Positions 43,394-53,360 are shown, counted from the first letter of the stretch. The stretch: DNA of 64,000 nucleotides from Gammaproteobacteria bacterium HGW-Gammaproteobacteria-1 (GCA_002840095.1 PGZL01000008.1:124001-188000); one strand, 5' to 3'. Translations and numbers: made by a program. The notes: a model not told the origin generated them from the letters alone.

Positions 43394-45430
43394 TCACCCA
43401 CCCAACATTCCTTTCAGGTTCGCCAGTTGCGCCTTGCCGCGTTCCTGGCGCACTTCCGGCGCAACTTCCACGCCGGTGCCTTCCCATTCCAGATCGTCCT
43501 GCGGCAGTTCCTCCAGGAAGCGGCTCGGCTCGCAGCGCACCAGTTCGCCGCCGCGGCGGCGGCGGGTGGCGACGGTGAGGGTGAGGGTCTTCTGCGCGCG
43601 GGTGATGCCGACGTAGGCCAGGCGGCGCTCTTCCTCGATGGTTTCCATCTCGATGCTGTTGCGGTGCGGCAGCAGTTCCTCTTCCATGCCCACCAGGAAC
43701 ACGTGGGGGAACTCCAGGCCCTTGGCGGCGTGCAGGGTCATCAGGCGCACGTTGTCGCTGTCGCTCTCTTCATCGTTGCGATCGAGCATGTCGATGAGGC
43801 AGATCTTGTTCACCAGCAGGGTGATGTCCGGCTCGCCGCCTTCCTCCTGTTCGGCCAGGCGCTTGACCCAGTCGAGGAGCTCGTAGACGTTGCCCATGCG
43901 CCGCTCCGCGGCCTTGATGTCGTTGGAGGTGTCCTTGAGATAGGTGTCGTAATCGATCTCGCGCACCAGGTCGCGCACCGCCTCCACCGGATCGCCGCGC
44001 CGCGCGCGATCGCCGATGTCCACCAGCCAGTGGGCGAACTGTTCCACCCGCTCGTAGGCGCGTTCGGACAGCTGCTGCTTGAGGCCCAGTTCGAAGCAGG
44101 CGGTGAACAGGCTGATGCCGCGGCCGCCGGCGTAGGCGCCCAGCTTTTCCAGCGTGGCCGGTCCGATTTCGCGCCGCGGCGTGTTCACCGCGCGCAGGAA
44201 GGCGGTGTCGTCGTCCGGATTCACCAGCAGCTTGAGATAGGCCAGCACGTCCTTCACCTCGGTGTGGGCGAAGAACGAGGTGCCGCCGGACAGGGTGTAG
44301 GGGATGCGCTGTTCGCGCAGCGCCTTTTCGAACAGGCGCGACTGATGGTTGCCGCGATAGAGGATGGCGTAGTCGCGGTGTTCGGTGCGGTGCTTGAACT
44401 TGTGGGCGATGATCTGCCCCACCACCTTGGCCGCCTCGTCCTCCTCGTCGGCGCAGGACACCACGCGGATCGGATCGCCGTAGCCCAGCTGGCTCCACAG
44501 CTGCTTTTCGAACACGTGCGGATTGTTGGCGATGATCTGGTTCGCCGCCTTGAGGATGCGGCCGGTGGAGCGGTAGTTCTGCTCCAGCTTGATCACCTTC
44601 AGGTTGGGAAAGTCGGTGTTGAGCAGGGCCAGGTTTTCCGGCTGCGCGCCGCGCCAGGCATAGATGGACTGATCGTCGTCGCCCACCACGGTGAGCGCGG
44701 CGCGCGCGCCCACCAGCAGCTTCACCAGTTGGTACTGGGTGGCGTTGGTGTCCTGGTATTCGTCCACCAGCAGGTAGCGGATGCGGTTCTGCCAGTGCTC
44801 CAGCACCTCCGGGTGCCGCATGAACAGCAGCACCGGCAGCATGATCAGATCGTCGAAGTCGAGGGCGTTGTAGGCCTTGAGGTGGCGGTTGTATTCGCCG
44901 TAGATGCGCGCGGCGCGCATCTCGCCGTCGCTGGTGGCCAGGGTCACGGCCTGCTCCGGCGTGGTGAAGGCATTCTTCCAGCGCGAGATCTGCTGGTGCA
45001 GTTCCTTCAACAGATCCTCGTTGACGTTCTCCTTGCGCAGCAGTTCCTTGATCAGGTTGGCGCTGTCCTGGGCATCGAAGATGGAAAACGAGGGCTTGTA
45101 GCCCAGGTGCTTGCCCTCGCGGCGGATGATGTCCAGGCCCAGGGTGTGGAAGGTGGAGACGCGCAGGCCGCGGCTCTCCTTGCCCTGCAACAGCTTGCCG
45201 GCGCGCTCCTTCATCTCCCGCGCGGCCTTGTTGGTGAAGGTGACGGCGGCGATGTGCTGCGGCGAAATGCCGCACTCCTGGATCAGGTAGGCAATCTTCT
45301 GGGTGATGACGCGCGTCTTGCCGCTGCCGGCACCGGCGAGCACCAGCAGGGGACCGTCGATATAGCGTACGGCTTCATGTTGGCGCGGATTGAGATCGGA
45401 CACAGGCGGTTTCGGCAGGCGGGTAGTCAA
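43394..45430 (-). CDS. rep: ATP-dependent DNA helicase Rep
   Basis: The protein is 678 aa, the length of Rep. UvrD/Rep motifs: LNPRQHEAVRYIDGPLLVLAGAGSGKTRVI (Q motif, Walker A), AAVTFTNKAAREMKER, DEYQDTNATQY (motif II), VVGDDDQSIYAWRGA, LEQNYRS, LMTLHAAKGLEFPHVFLVG and EERRLAYVGITRAQ (V, VI). It is a 3'-5' SF1A helicase clearing blocked forks. It runs convergent with DUF2189. Confidence 0.95.
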   Translation of the reverse strand: MTTRLPKPPVSDLNPRQHEAVRYIDGPLLVLAGAGSGKTRVITQKIAYLIQECGISPQHIAAVTFTNKAAREMKERAGKLLQGKESRGLRVSTFHTLGLDIIRREGKHLGYKPSFSIFDAQDSANLIKELLRKENVNEDLLKELHQQISRWKNAFTTPEQAVTLATSDGEMRAARIYGEYNRHLKAYNALDFDDLIMLPVLLFMRHPEVLEHWQNRIRYLLVDEYQDTNATQYQLVKLLVGARAALTVVGDDDQSIYAWRGAQPENLALLNTDFPNLKVIKLEQNYRSTGRILKAANQIIANNPHVFEKQLWSQLGYGDPIRVVSCADEEDEAAKVVGQIIAHKFKHRTEHRDYAILYRGNHQSRLFEKALREQRIPYTLSGGTSFFAHTEVKDVLAYLKLLVNPDDDTAFLRAVNTPRREIGPATLEKLGAYAGGRGISLFTACFELGLKQQLSERAYERVEQFAHWLVDIGDRARRGDPVEAVRDLVREIDYDTYLKDTSNDIKAAERRMGNVYELLDWVKRLAEQEEGGEPDITLLVNKICLIDMLDRNDEESDSDNVRLMTLHAAKGLEFPHVFLVGMEEELLPHRNSIEMETIEEERRLAYVGITRAQKTLTLTVATRRRRGGELVRCEPSRFLEELPQDDLEWEGTGVEVAPEVRQERGKAQLANLKGMLGG

Positions 45431-45535
45431 ACGGGGGCGTATTGTACCAGTGCCGCCCTCCGCTCACAGCGCACTTTACCCGGGCCGTGACCTGGTTCAT
45501 CCTGATGGCCCTCACTCCGACAGGGGGATAGGCCC

Positions 45536-45706
45536 ATGCAGGACGATCTCTACAAGGCGGAACGCCACTGGCGCAGCCGCCGCCTGTTCCACGCCCGGCG
45601 CGGCGGCGGGCGCTGGCTGCGCTGGTTGCTGCTGACCATGGTGGCCGCCGGCCTGCTGGTGTGGCAGGAGGAAACCCTGGCCTGGCTGGCGGGAATGCTG
45701 GGCTGA
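45536..45706 (+). CDS. Small membrane protein (56 aa)
   Basis: A short ORF, MQDDLYKAERHWRSRRLFHA at the N-terminus, basic, then one TM helix (WLLLTMVAAGLLVW) and an acidic end. GGGGG about 8 nt upstream serves as ribosome site. No family is recognised. It points away from rep. Confidence 0.5.
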   Translation: MQDDLYKAERHWRSRRLFHARRGGGRWLRWLLLTMVAAGLLVWQEETLAWLAGMLG

Positions 45707-45734
45707 AGCCCCCCGAAAAGCGAAACCAACTGCC

Positions 45735-45906
45735 GCAGAGGCGCGGGGCTCAAAATTGATTTCCTCCGCGGCCCTGCGTCTCCGCGGCGGGATTTTGAAG
45801 TTTTTCCCGTTCTTTGCGTCCTGCGGTGAGCGGGCGCTGACAGTAGGCCGGACATAGCGCAGCGGTGTCCGGCAAGGGCGCCCCATACCGCCGCGCTTTC
45901 CCGGAC
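45735..45906. repeat. Two palindromic repeats before comM remnant
   Basis: 45735-45795 carries GCAGAGGCGCGG mirrored by CTGCGTCTCCGCGG ('CGCAGAG' family). 45844-45906 carries GTAGGCCGGACATAGCGCAG mirrored by GCGCTTTCCCGGACCTAC, the same family as 43184. Confidence 0.65.
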
Positions 45907-46575
45907 CTACCCCCCGCCCCGATCCAGCCGCCGGTAGGCCAGGGCCTCGCTCAGGTGCGGCAATTCCACCTTGTTACTGTCCGCCAGGTCCGCCACCGTG
46001 CGGGCCACGCGGATGATGCGGAAATAGGCCCGGGCCGACAGCCCCAGCTTGTCCACCGCACGATCCAGCACATCCAGTTCCCTATCCCCCATTGGGCAGC
46101 GCTTGCCGCACTCCAGATTGCTGAGGGCGCTGTTGGGCTTGCCCTGGCGCGCCAGCTGCCGCCGCCGCGCCGCCGCCACCCGCGCCCGCACCGTGGTGCT
46201 GTCTTCCGCCGTCCCGTCGGCGGCCCGCAGGGCCTCCTGCGGCAGGCTGGGCACCTCGATCTGCAGGTCGATGCGATCCAGCAGCGGCCCCGAGATGCGG
46301 GCGCGGTAGCGCAGGATCTGGTCGCGGGTGCAGTGGCAGCGCCCGCTGGGGTGGCCGAGATAGCCGCAGGGGCAGGGATTCATGGCCGCCACCAGCTGGA
46401 AGCGGGCGGGAAACTCCGCCTGGCGCGCGGCGCGTGAAATGGTGATGCGGCCCGACTCCAGCGGCTCGCGCAGCACCTCCAGCACCCGGCGATCGAACTC
46501 CGGCAGTTCGTCCAGGAACAGCACGCCCAGATGGGCGAGGGAGATCTCGCCCGGCCGCGGATGACTGCCGCTGGC
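45907..46575 (-). pseudogene. comM: ComM (YifB, Mg-chelatase family) truncated by transposon insertion
   Basis: About 222 codons of the C-terminal half remain: GSHPRPGEISLAHLGVLFLDELPEFDRRVLEVLREPLESG, then FQLVAAMNPCPCGYLGH, SGPLLDRIDLQIEVP and the terminal ALAYRRLDRG. ComM is a hexameric helicase that aids branch migration in natural transformation. The family is about 500 aa; the N-terminal half with Walker A is missing, and AT-rich foreign DNA replaces it. comM is a well-known target for AbaR/Tn7-like islands. Transformation is probably impaired. Confidence 0.88.
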
Positions 46576-46618
46576 AGTTCTTGCATTATTTTTAAAATAA
46601 CTAACAATAATTAAGAAA

Positions 46619-47305
46619 ATGGTCACCAGACGCATAAAATCGGACCCGTCCAGGGTTACCGGGACGGTCGCCACGGGGCAGAAATTCGAGAGCACCCTCG
46701 AAGAGGACTTCTATGTCCTGCTCCGATTCAACCCTTGGGTGGAGGATTTCGAGGTGCAGACGGTGCAGGTGCCTTGGACCGACAAGGAAGGCAAGCGCCA
46801 TACCTATACCCCTGATGTTCTTGTGAGATACCGCAGCGATGTACCTTTGGAAGACCGGCGCCCTCCGATGTTATGCGAGGTTAAGCCAGATCTGGATGCC
46901 GAAGGGCGCACCGTCGGAGGGAGAACCCGTAAATTCCGCAAGGAGAATTCCGAGCACAACACTCTGAAATGGGAGGCGGCCGAGCATTTCGCTGCCGCCA
47001 AGGGGTGGGGCTTTAAGGTCTACTACGAGAGCGATATACGTACGCCCTACCTGGAAAACGCCCGTTTCCTTTTGGCGTTTCTGGAAAGGTCTGTTGAGCC
47101 TCGCAGCGAAACGGCTCTCCTAAACAACCTGGCACGAATGGGGCCGATGACGGCAGGTGACCTTCTTGCGACCATCACAACAGATCGCCAGGACCGAGCG
47201 CTGATTTTGCCGACTTTCTATCACCTGGTTGCCACAGGACGTATCGAAGCTGATTTAACCGAGCCATTTACGCTCAAATCGACCGTACGGGTACCTGAAC
47301 ATTGA
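46619..47305 (+). CDS. tnsA: TnsA-like transposon endonuclease (TniC equivalent)
   Basis: The protein is 228 aa. The restriction-like nuclease site reads E24 (FESTLE), D66 (TPDVLV) and E87-x-K89 (CEVKPD), followed by a TnsA C-terminal helical part. TnsA cuts the 5' ends so the element moves by cut-and-paste with TnsB. It overlaps tnsB by 4 nt. Intact catalytic residues suggest the transposase can still work. Confidence 0.92.
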   Translation: MVTRRIKSDPSRVTGTVATGQKFESTLEEDFYVLLRFNPWVEDFEVQTVQVPWTDKEGKRHTYTPDVLVRYRSDVPLEDRRPPMLCEVKPDLDAEGRTVGGRTRKFRKENSEHNTLKWEAAEHFAAAKGWGFKVYYESDIRTPYLENARFLLAFLERSVEPRSETALLNNLARMGPMTAGDLLATITTDRQDRALILPTFYHLVATGRIEADLTEPFTLKSTVRVPEH

Positions 47306-49320
47306 GTAATGGACTGGTTAAGTTTCACATAGACGCCATCGTCCGGTTCCAGGGCGAGGACTGGCGGATCATGCACGTCCCCGATTTCAACCGAGTGTTG
47401 GCCAAGCGCCTCAGCGATGGCCATCTCGACTTCTTGCCGACTGCTGAACTTGCCGGTGGCCCACCCTCCCTACTACCGGGCCAAGACGGGGGGGCGGAAA
47501 TGTCGGAATCATCTGAGGTAGAGGCCTCGCCCGCTGCCCGGTACGGGCTTGCCAAGCGCGTGCCACGCCCCACACGACAGGGCTCTACGGCCGATGAAAA
47601 GAACCTGGAGCAACTGGTCGCCCAGTTTAAAGAACTGGTAGATATCGTCCGAGTTCCCAACAGAAAACGTGGGGCTAAGGTGAAGGCCTTTGCAGACCAG
47701 CACGGCATAACGTTGCCGACGGCATATCGCCGGCTAGCCATAGTTGAAGCTACGCCCACCGTTGACGCATTGAATCGCGCGGTTCGCTCTGACAAAGGAA
47801 AGCCGCGGCTTAACGTAGCGGTGGCGGCAATAATCCGTGAGAAGCTCCAAAAGCACCGGCGCATTCCAGAGGCTAAGACGCTCGAGCGGGTGAGGGACCT
47901 CGTAAATGGCGTATGTAGGTCCCGTGATTTGCCAGAGGTATCGATCGAGACGATCCGGCGATTCGAACAGGAAATACCTCTGAAACAACGTCTCGAAGAG
48001 ATGGGGCGCCTGGAGGAGGCAAAGGCGCTCTATGGCAACAAAGTCGGTCACCTCCCAGGGAACGACTATCCACTTGCCTTGGTGCAAATCGATCACACTC
48101 CCTGCCAGATATGCTTCGTCGACGAAATTGACCGGATGCCAATCGGCGATGCGTGGCTGACCCACGTGATCGACACCTACAGCAGGATGATCCTGGGCTT
48201 CTTCCTGTCATTTGACGCGCCATCGGCACTGAGCGCGGGTATGGCGCTGGCTCAAGCCATCCTGCCCAAGGAGTCATTACTGCGTCGGCTCGGGATCGAA
48301 GGTGAATGGCCATGCTGGGGTTACCCCGACATCGTGCATGTCGATAATGCCCAGGACCTGAATGGCCGGATGATGCACAGTGCCCGCGAGCAGTTTCGCT
48401 TCGATCTGATAGATCGCCCAGTCGGCAGCCCCAATTTCGGTGGCACTGTAGAAAGCGCGTTCCGCACGTTCATCAACAGACACAAAGAGACGCCCGGAAC
48501 GAAGTTTTCCAATATCTTCGAGCGAGCCGAATACGATTCCGAAGGGCGCGCCATAATGACCCTCCGCGAATTCGAGGTTCTGTATATCGAATTCCTTGTG
48601 AACGACTACCACCTTAAGGGCCATCGAGGGCACGATATGGACCTTATGGCGCCCCTGCAGAAATGGAAGCTCGGCATATTTGAAGGTGACAAGCGGCCAC
48701 CACGAGGACTCCCTGACCGCCCTACAGATGAACTCTCAATAAAGCTGGGCTTCCTGCCATATGAGATGCGGACGATCCAGGACGGGACCGTCAGTATGTT
48801 CGCAGAAAAATACTACAGCGGTGTTTTGCAGCAAGTGATGCTCGATATTGACCCAAACGCTCCGAAGGACAAGCGGCGGTTTATGGTCCGATATGACCCG
48901 CGTGACATTTCACGTGTTTGGTTGTTCCGTGAGAAGACACAGAGCTATATCGAGTTGACGTTCGCGGATGCTCGTAAACCGGCGATTACTCTCTGGGAGC
49001 ACAATGCCCGCAAGAAACGTCGCGGGGATCCGGCGCGAGAATTCGTGGAGCAGCGATTCCAAAGCATCCAGAAACAGGATGAACTTCGCGTAATGAGCGC
49101 AAAAGCTACCAAGAAGGCACGCAAGGAGCGGCAACGTGAAACAGAACGAAAGCGCGGCGCATTAACGAGCCAGGAACGTCCGCCACGGCCGAAGTCGCCA
49201 CAATACGATGATGACCTTATCATATCGGACAATGATGCCGAGGAGCTGAAGCGCCTTTCTGAAAGGGTGCGCCCCGCATCGGTGAAAGGCCATGGTGGGA
49301 ACACTAATGACGGAAACTAG
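47302..49320 (+). CDS. tnsB: TnsB-like DDE transposase (TniA equivalent)
   Basis: The protein is 672 aa, starting with TTG that overlaps the tnsA stop (TTGA). The catalytic triad is D264 (VQIDHTP), D348 (VHVDNAQ), E384 (GTVESAF), giving the classical D,D-35-E spacing. HTH parts lie in residues 100-230 and a basic C-terminal tail after 570. It binds element ends and joins 3' ends to target. Confidence 0.94.
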   Translation: MSNGLVKFHIDAIVRFQGEDWRIMHVPDFNRVLAKRLSDGHLDFLPTAELAGGPPSLLPGQDGGAEMSESSEVEASPAARYGLAKRVPRPTRQGSTADEKNLEQLVAQFKELVDIVRVPNRKRGAKVKAFADQHGITLPTAYRRLAIVEATPTVDALNRAVRSDKGKPRLNVAVAAIIREKLQKHRRIPEAKTLERVRDLVNGVCRSRDLPEVSIETIRRFEQEIPLKQRLEEMGRLEEAKALYGNKVGHLPGNDYPLALVQIDHTPCQICFVDEIDRMPIGDAWLTHVIDTYSRMILGFFLSFDAPSALSAGMALAQAILPKESLLRRLGIEGEWPCWGYPDIVHVDNAQDLNGRMMHSAREQFRFDLIDRPVGSPNFGGTVESAFRTFINRHKETPGTKFSNIFERAEYDSEGRAIMTLREFEVLYIEFLVNDYHLKGHRGHDMDLMAPLQKWKLGIFEGDKRPPRGLPDRPTDELSIKLGFLPYEMRTIQDGTVSMFAEKYYSGVLQQVMLDIDPNAPKDKRRFMVRYDPRDISRVWLFREKTQSYIELTFADARKPAITLWEHNARKKRRGDPAREFVEQRFQSIQKQDELRVMSAKATKKARKERQRETERKRGALTSQERPPRPKSPQYDDDLIISDNDAEELKRLSERVRPASVKGHGGNTNDGN

Positions 49321-50182
49321 CCGCTATCCACACCTCAACGGCGATGCCGCTGTTGCCGCGGACATGGATAATGAAACCCGTATCAAATATATGTACGCGG
49401 ATCGTTACGTCCCGTATGACAGAGCCGACAAGATCATATCCGAACTGGAGTTCTTGGTGGGGCTGGATGACGCAATACGCCCCCAAGGCCGGCTGCTGGT
49501 GGGTTCATCGCTCAGTGGCAAGACGACCATTCTGAACGAGTTTTTCAAGAGGCACCCGGCCGATGACAACCTTGATGGCGAGGCCGTAAGGGTTCCTGTC
49601 CTCTATGTCTCTTTGCCAGAAAGCCCAAAAGACAGTATCTACTACCAGATCCTTGGCCGGCTTGGCGTCCAACTGCCTTCCTATACAAAATTCCACGTTA
49701 TTAGAGAAACCGCGCTGAAGTTGATGTGCGACATCGGTATGCGTGTGCTAATCGTTGATGAAGTCGGGAATTTGCTTGAGGGAAGCAAATCTCATCAGCG
49801 GTTAGCGATGAATACTCTGAAGGCGATTATGAATGAAATCAGAAGACCGCTTGTGGCGGCCGGCACGGAAGATGCACTGCAAGCTATCAGTAGTGACCTG
49901 CAAATTCAAAGCAGACTTGCTCCCATACAACTGCCGCCATTTAAGTGCGATAGGCAGTTTTCTCTTCTGCTAGCCGGATTCGAGATGATGCTACCGCTTC
50001 GTGAGCCATCGAATTTTGGTAAGAACGCGAATCTCATTCGTAAAGTGCATCTTATGACCGGGGGGGTTATTGGCAACGTATCCGATCTGCTTAACCGTGC
50101 GGCGGAACATGCCATTAAGCTCGGTATCGAGTACGTGGATGAAGAGATATTGGATAAGTGTTCCTTCGCAAGATATGAGTGA
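49307..50182 (+). CDS. tnsC: TnsC-like AAA+ transposition regulator (TniB equivalent)
   Basis: The protein is 291 aa. Walker A GSSLSGKTT (about residue 66), Walker B VLIVDEVGNLL, and a sensor region at RRPLVAAGTEDAL. It links the target selector TniQ to TnsAB. GGTGGGA upstream favours ATG 49307 over 49292. It overlaps the tnsB 3' end. Confidence 0.92.
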   Translation: MTETSRYPHLNGDAAVAADMDNETRIKYMYADRYVPYDRADKIISELEFLVGLDDAIRPQGRLLVGSSLSGKTTILNEFFKRHPADDNLDGEAVRVPVLYVSLPESPKDSIYYQILGRLGVQLPSYTKFHVIRETALKLMCDIGMRVLIVDEVGNLLEGSKSHQRLAMNTLKAIMNEIRRPLVAAGTEDALQAISSDLQIQSRLAPIQLPPFKCDRQFSLLLAGFEMMLPLREPSNFGKNANLIRKVHLMTGGVIGNVSDLLNRAAEHAIKLGIEYVDEEILDKCSFARYE

Positions 50183-50236
50183 CACCCCCTAAGATCCAGA
50201 CGCCTGGGGGTAAGGACAAGTGGCAGGAGATGAGAA

Positions 50237-51280
50237 ATGCGAATTTCCCATGGCTTGTCTGGCCGCGTACTGCCGGCACATCCCCACCAACTGCCTGATG
50301 AGCTATTTACATCCTGGTTTGTCCGTACGGCCCATGCTAATGGCCTAAAGGCGCAGGTGCTCGCTGACCGGCTCTACGGCAAACAATGTAGCTTTTGGGC
50401 CAGAGACCAAGACAAATTAGCGGCGCCACACATATTGTCGGCATTCGCGGGGATAGTGGGTTGTAGCTACGAGGAAGCTCTCGCTGCGACACTAAGGCCG
50501 TATGAAGGGACTATCTATTCCAGTCATAACCCTTATGGCAATACGCTGTGGATTCTTCCGATTGGCGTTCGCCATAGGATCAGAGATCGGCCCGGCCAAC
50601 AGTACTGTCCCCTTTGCCTTGTCGAGGATGCAATCCCCTACTACCGTCGGCGGTGGCGGCTATCGTATTACACGATTTGTGAGATACACGGTACGCAGAT
50701 GCATGACTGCTGTCCTGAGTGCCAGGCACCTGTCGCGTTCCATCGCCTGGAACTGGGGCATAAGACAGAGACGCTGCCTCGCCTCGCTACGGCCTGTTAT
50801 AGATGCGGCTTTGACCTGGCGCGAGCGCCCGCGTGGTCACCGGATGCCCTGGATGGCCAATCGATCATGGCGCTGCGGGCATTCCTTGCCTTTCATGATA
50901 TCGGGTGGTGGTTTCACGCAAAGGAAGATATACCATCTATGCCTGACTACCTGAAGGTTGTTCACCACGTGGTCACCTGGTTGACCTCGGCCCAAGGGGG
51001 GAGGTTGCTAAGGTGGGCCGAGGAATCGGTGCGTGGTGTAGCACAACCCTCTGTCAAATACGAAAGGATGCCATTTGAATTTAGGCCGCTTATCACTCGG
51101 CACTGGCTATTGGTATGCACATGCTGGCTGTTTCAGGACTGGCCGAACAGGTTCCTTGATGGATGTCGAAGCGTTGGCCTGACGAAATCTCGGATTACAC
51201 GAAGCGAGGTCATGCCAGGATGGTTTGACCGAGTGGCTGAGGAATTGGCTGTGGTGTGGGGTCATCATACGGAGCACTAG
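50237..51280 (+). CDS. tniQ: TniQ/TnsD-like target selector
   Basis: The protein is 347 aa. TniQ zinc-ribbon motifs: YCPLCLVED, CEIHGTQMHDCCPECQAPV and CYRCGFDLA. The N-terminal LSGRVLPAHPHQLPDELFTSWFVRTAHANGL is the TniQ opening. TniQ proteins choose the target; location in comM means this one probably recognises comM. It is shorter than Tn7 TnsD. Confidence 0.9.
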   Translation: MRISHGLSGRVLPAHPHQLPDELFTSWFVRTAHANGLKAQVLADRLYGKQCSFWARDQDKLAAPHILSAFAGIVGCSYEEALAATLRPYEGTIYSSHNPYGNTLWILPIGVRHRIRDRPGQQYCPLCLVEDAIPYYRRRWRLSYYTICEIHGTQMHDCCPECQAPVAFHRLELGHKTETLPRLATACYRCGFDLARAPAWSPDALDGQSIMALRAFLAFHDIGWWFHAKEDIPSMPDYLKVVHHVVTWLTSAQGGRLLRWAEESVRGVAQPSVKYERMPFEFRPLITRHWLLVCTCWLFQDWPNRFLDGCRSVGLTKSRITRSEVMPGWFDRVAEELAVVWGHHTEH

Positions 51281-51376
51281 CCATCGACAGCCGATATTTA
51301 ACGGCATGTGCTTGCGTACCGTTGACTGCCTAAGACAATATTGTCGTTTGACATGATACTCAACGGGTCGTAATGG

Positions 51377-53050
51377 ATGCCGGATACAACAATAACCATA
51401 AGGGCGCTTCGAGGGATTGGTCGCGGCCCTCATAGAATTGAGTGGTTTGGACCCGTTCACCGCAAGAGGGGCCTATCGAGCGGCCCATTCACCCACATCG
51501 AAGTTGCTCTCAGAAGTATCTCTAATGACCATGTCGCGCGTGGTACTGGATCGGAGGGGCGATCCCCGCCAATTATACGCAGCGTCCCCATCAGTCTTTT
51601 GCGGTTGTTTCGAATAGGTGATATCTGGTCGAATGGACACCGCACGGGCGAGTCGACCCTGCCAAAACTGACGCTAGAGCGTGTCACGGTAACCAAAGAA
51701 ACGTGTGAATTAAGACCTATTGGTCTGCCTGCAAACTTTCCCTCCGGACGGAGATATCCTGTGCCGTTCGAGCATTTCGATTGGCACAAGCCGTATACGG
51801 GATCGTTCTGCGCCAAGATTGAAGCCAATGACGGTCTTATAATATTTGTACCCTGCATCGAACTAATCCGGTTCTATCTAGCAAGTAGTGCACTACTGAT
51901 TCAACGCCTCTTTACCCCACTGGAGAGTAAGAAGCTATATACGTATCGACGGTATAGCGCGCTAGATGGGACGGCGTTTATTCGGCTTTCACCTGGCCTT
52001 ATTGGTCCCGCAGCCCCTACGGTTGCGAGAATTGCGTTTGACACCGCGGCGGCGAGGGCTGCTTCGTGCATTCTAAATTCATGCATGGCGGCGTCATATA
52101 ACGGACACGATGTGCATCCTAAGGGCCTCTTTCCTTTTGAGGGTGAAACAACACTGACAGTGAGGGGGATAGAGTTGCCACGCTCCAAGAAACGACGAGT
52201 AGTCCTCGCCGCTACTATAGAGCAGTGCATGCACGCATTCCCATTCCAACGCTTATTCTATGAGTCTTCCCATCAGTCACGACCAGTACTTGGGCGCGCA
52301 GTGGAGAAGACTGCCATACCATTGTGTGGCGACACACCGCAGGAGAAAAAGACGATAGTCGTAAGTGATGGTGGGGCAAGAGTCGATATAGCGCCGGCAA
52401 TTATTGACGTTTCGTCTTCCCACACACCCTTTCCGGACCTTGATGCAAAACAGGTTAGGCGTGTAAGGCTCGATCTCGGGCGAAAGAGTACCGGCGGAGG
52501 CCGCGCTGATTCATTGACGGACGTGTCCCTAGGTGTTGGTGGGACTAGAGGCGAGGCACATCCTGTGGAGTTTACTGGCGCTGATACAGACCCTGAAATC
52601 AGAGAGCTATTGCCGGAGGCTCTAGTCGCATTCATGGATGCGACGAAGATGCTTACAGGGTACGGGTACCAGACGCGACCGGTCATGTTTCTCAATGAAA
52701 ACGGCCGTAGGCCAAGGGTGATTCTCAAAATTGATGACATAGTTCCAGGCGGAGATAGGCTGCCTTGGCGGGAGCTTATGTGTACTGAACTGTCTCGTGG
52801 CCAATTTTCTGGGACTATGGTTGCGCTTACCGGGCGAAGGATATTAATGCCAGATGACGCGGCGCTTACGGTATCAATGCGCAGAGACATTGATATGCAT
52901 GATATGGATGCGGTGCGCGGATTGATTTTGGCGCTAGTTGATGGCAAAGCGCGCGCAAGACCACCTAGGGATGTGCGACACCTTGCATCTGAAAAAGTCG
53001 AAAACTATAGGGTTCTAGCCGAGGAGCTTCGCCTGATAGTTGATTTCTAA
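51377..53050 (+). CDS. Fifth transposition-module gene, TniE/TnsE-like by position
   Basis: The protein is 557 aa. It sits where tniE lies in AbaR/Tn6022-type modules. I see a VPCIELIRFYLASSALL motif (about residue 155) like the 'IPQLELARSLFL' stretch of Tn7 TnsE, and a C-terminal 'RPRVILKIDDI' like 'EFVLLEVDAS'. That suggests a distant TnsE-like protein, the selector for mobile plasmid or replication targets. Similarity is by eye and weak. No ribosome site is clear. Confidence 0.55.
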   Translation: MPDTTITIRALRGIGRGPHRIEWFGPVHRKRGLSSGPFTHIEVALRSISNDHVARGTGSEGRSPPIIRSVPISLLRLFRIGDIWSNGHRTGESTLPKLTLERVTVTKETCELRPIGLPANFPSGRRYPVPFEHFDWHKPYTGSFCAKIEANDGLIIFVPCIELIRFYLASSALLIQRLFTPLESKKLYTYRRYSALDGTAFIRLSPGLIGPAAPTVARIAFDTAAARAASCILNSCMAASYNGHDVHPKGLFPFEGETTLTVRGIELPRSKKRRVVLAATIEQCMHAFPFQRLFYESSHQSRPVLGRAVEKTAIPLCGDTPQEKKTIVVSDGGARVDIAPAIIDVSSSHTPFPDLDAKQVRRVRLDLGRKSTGGGRADSLTDVSLGVGGTRGEAHPVEFTGADTDPEIRELLPEALVAFMDATKMLTGYGYQTRPVMFLNENGRRPRVILKIDDIVPGGDRLPWRELMCTELSRGQFSGTMVALTGRRILMPDDAALTVSMRRDIDMHDMDAVRGLILALVDGKARARPPRDVRHLASEKVENYRVLAEELRLIVDF

Positions 53051-53360
53051 CGACGAAGACCGGAGCGCGAGTGCAACGAGTGGGGCGAATAAGTCTCAAG
53101 TAGCCGGGCTCAGTCACTCGTTGCTATCGTCCTTAAGGTCAGCTGTCAATATGCAGGGCAAGAACGGAGACTTATGCAAATGGTTCTACATAGAATGTGA
53201 GCAAGACTGAAAGAGATATTATTGCAAATCTAATGGGGATTGGGTTATACAACAATGAAAGTGTTGGCATGTGACGTGATATGCAAAGAATTTAGAGTGC
53301 ATGGTATCAGGCATATCAGTCGGACACTGCGATCAGGCACATCAGGATGGGGCGTCTAAT
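53051..53360. other. Gene-free gap between transposition module and cargo
   Basis: About 310 bp, AT-rich, with no supportable ORF and no clear promoter. It marks the border between transposition genes and the defence-like operon. Confidence 0.5.
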
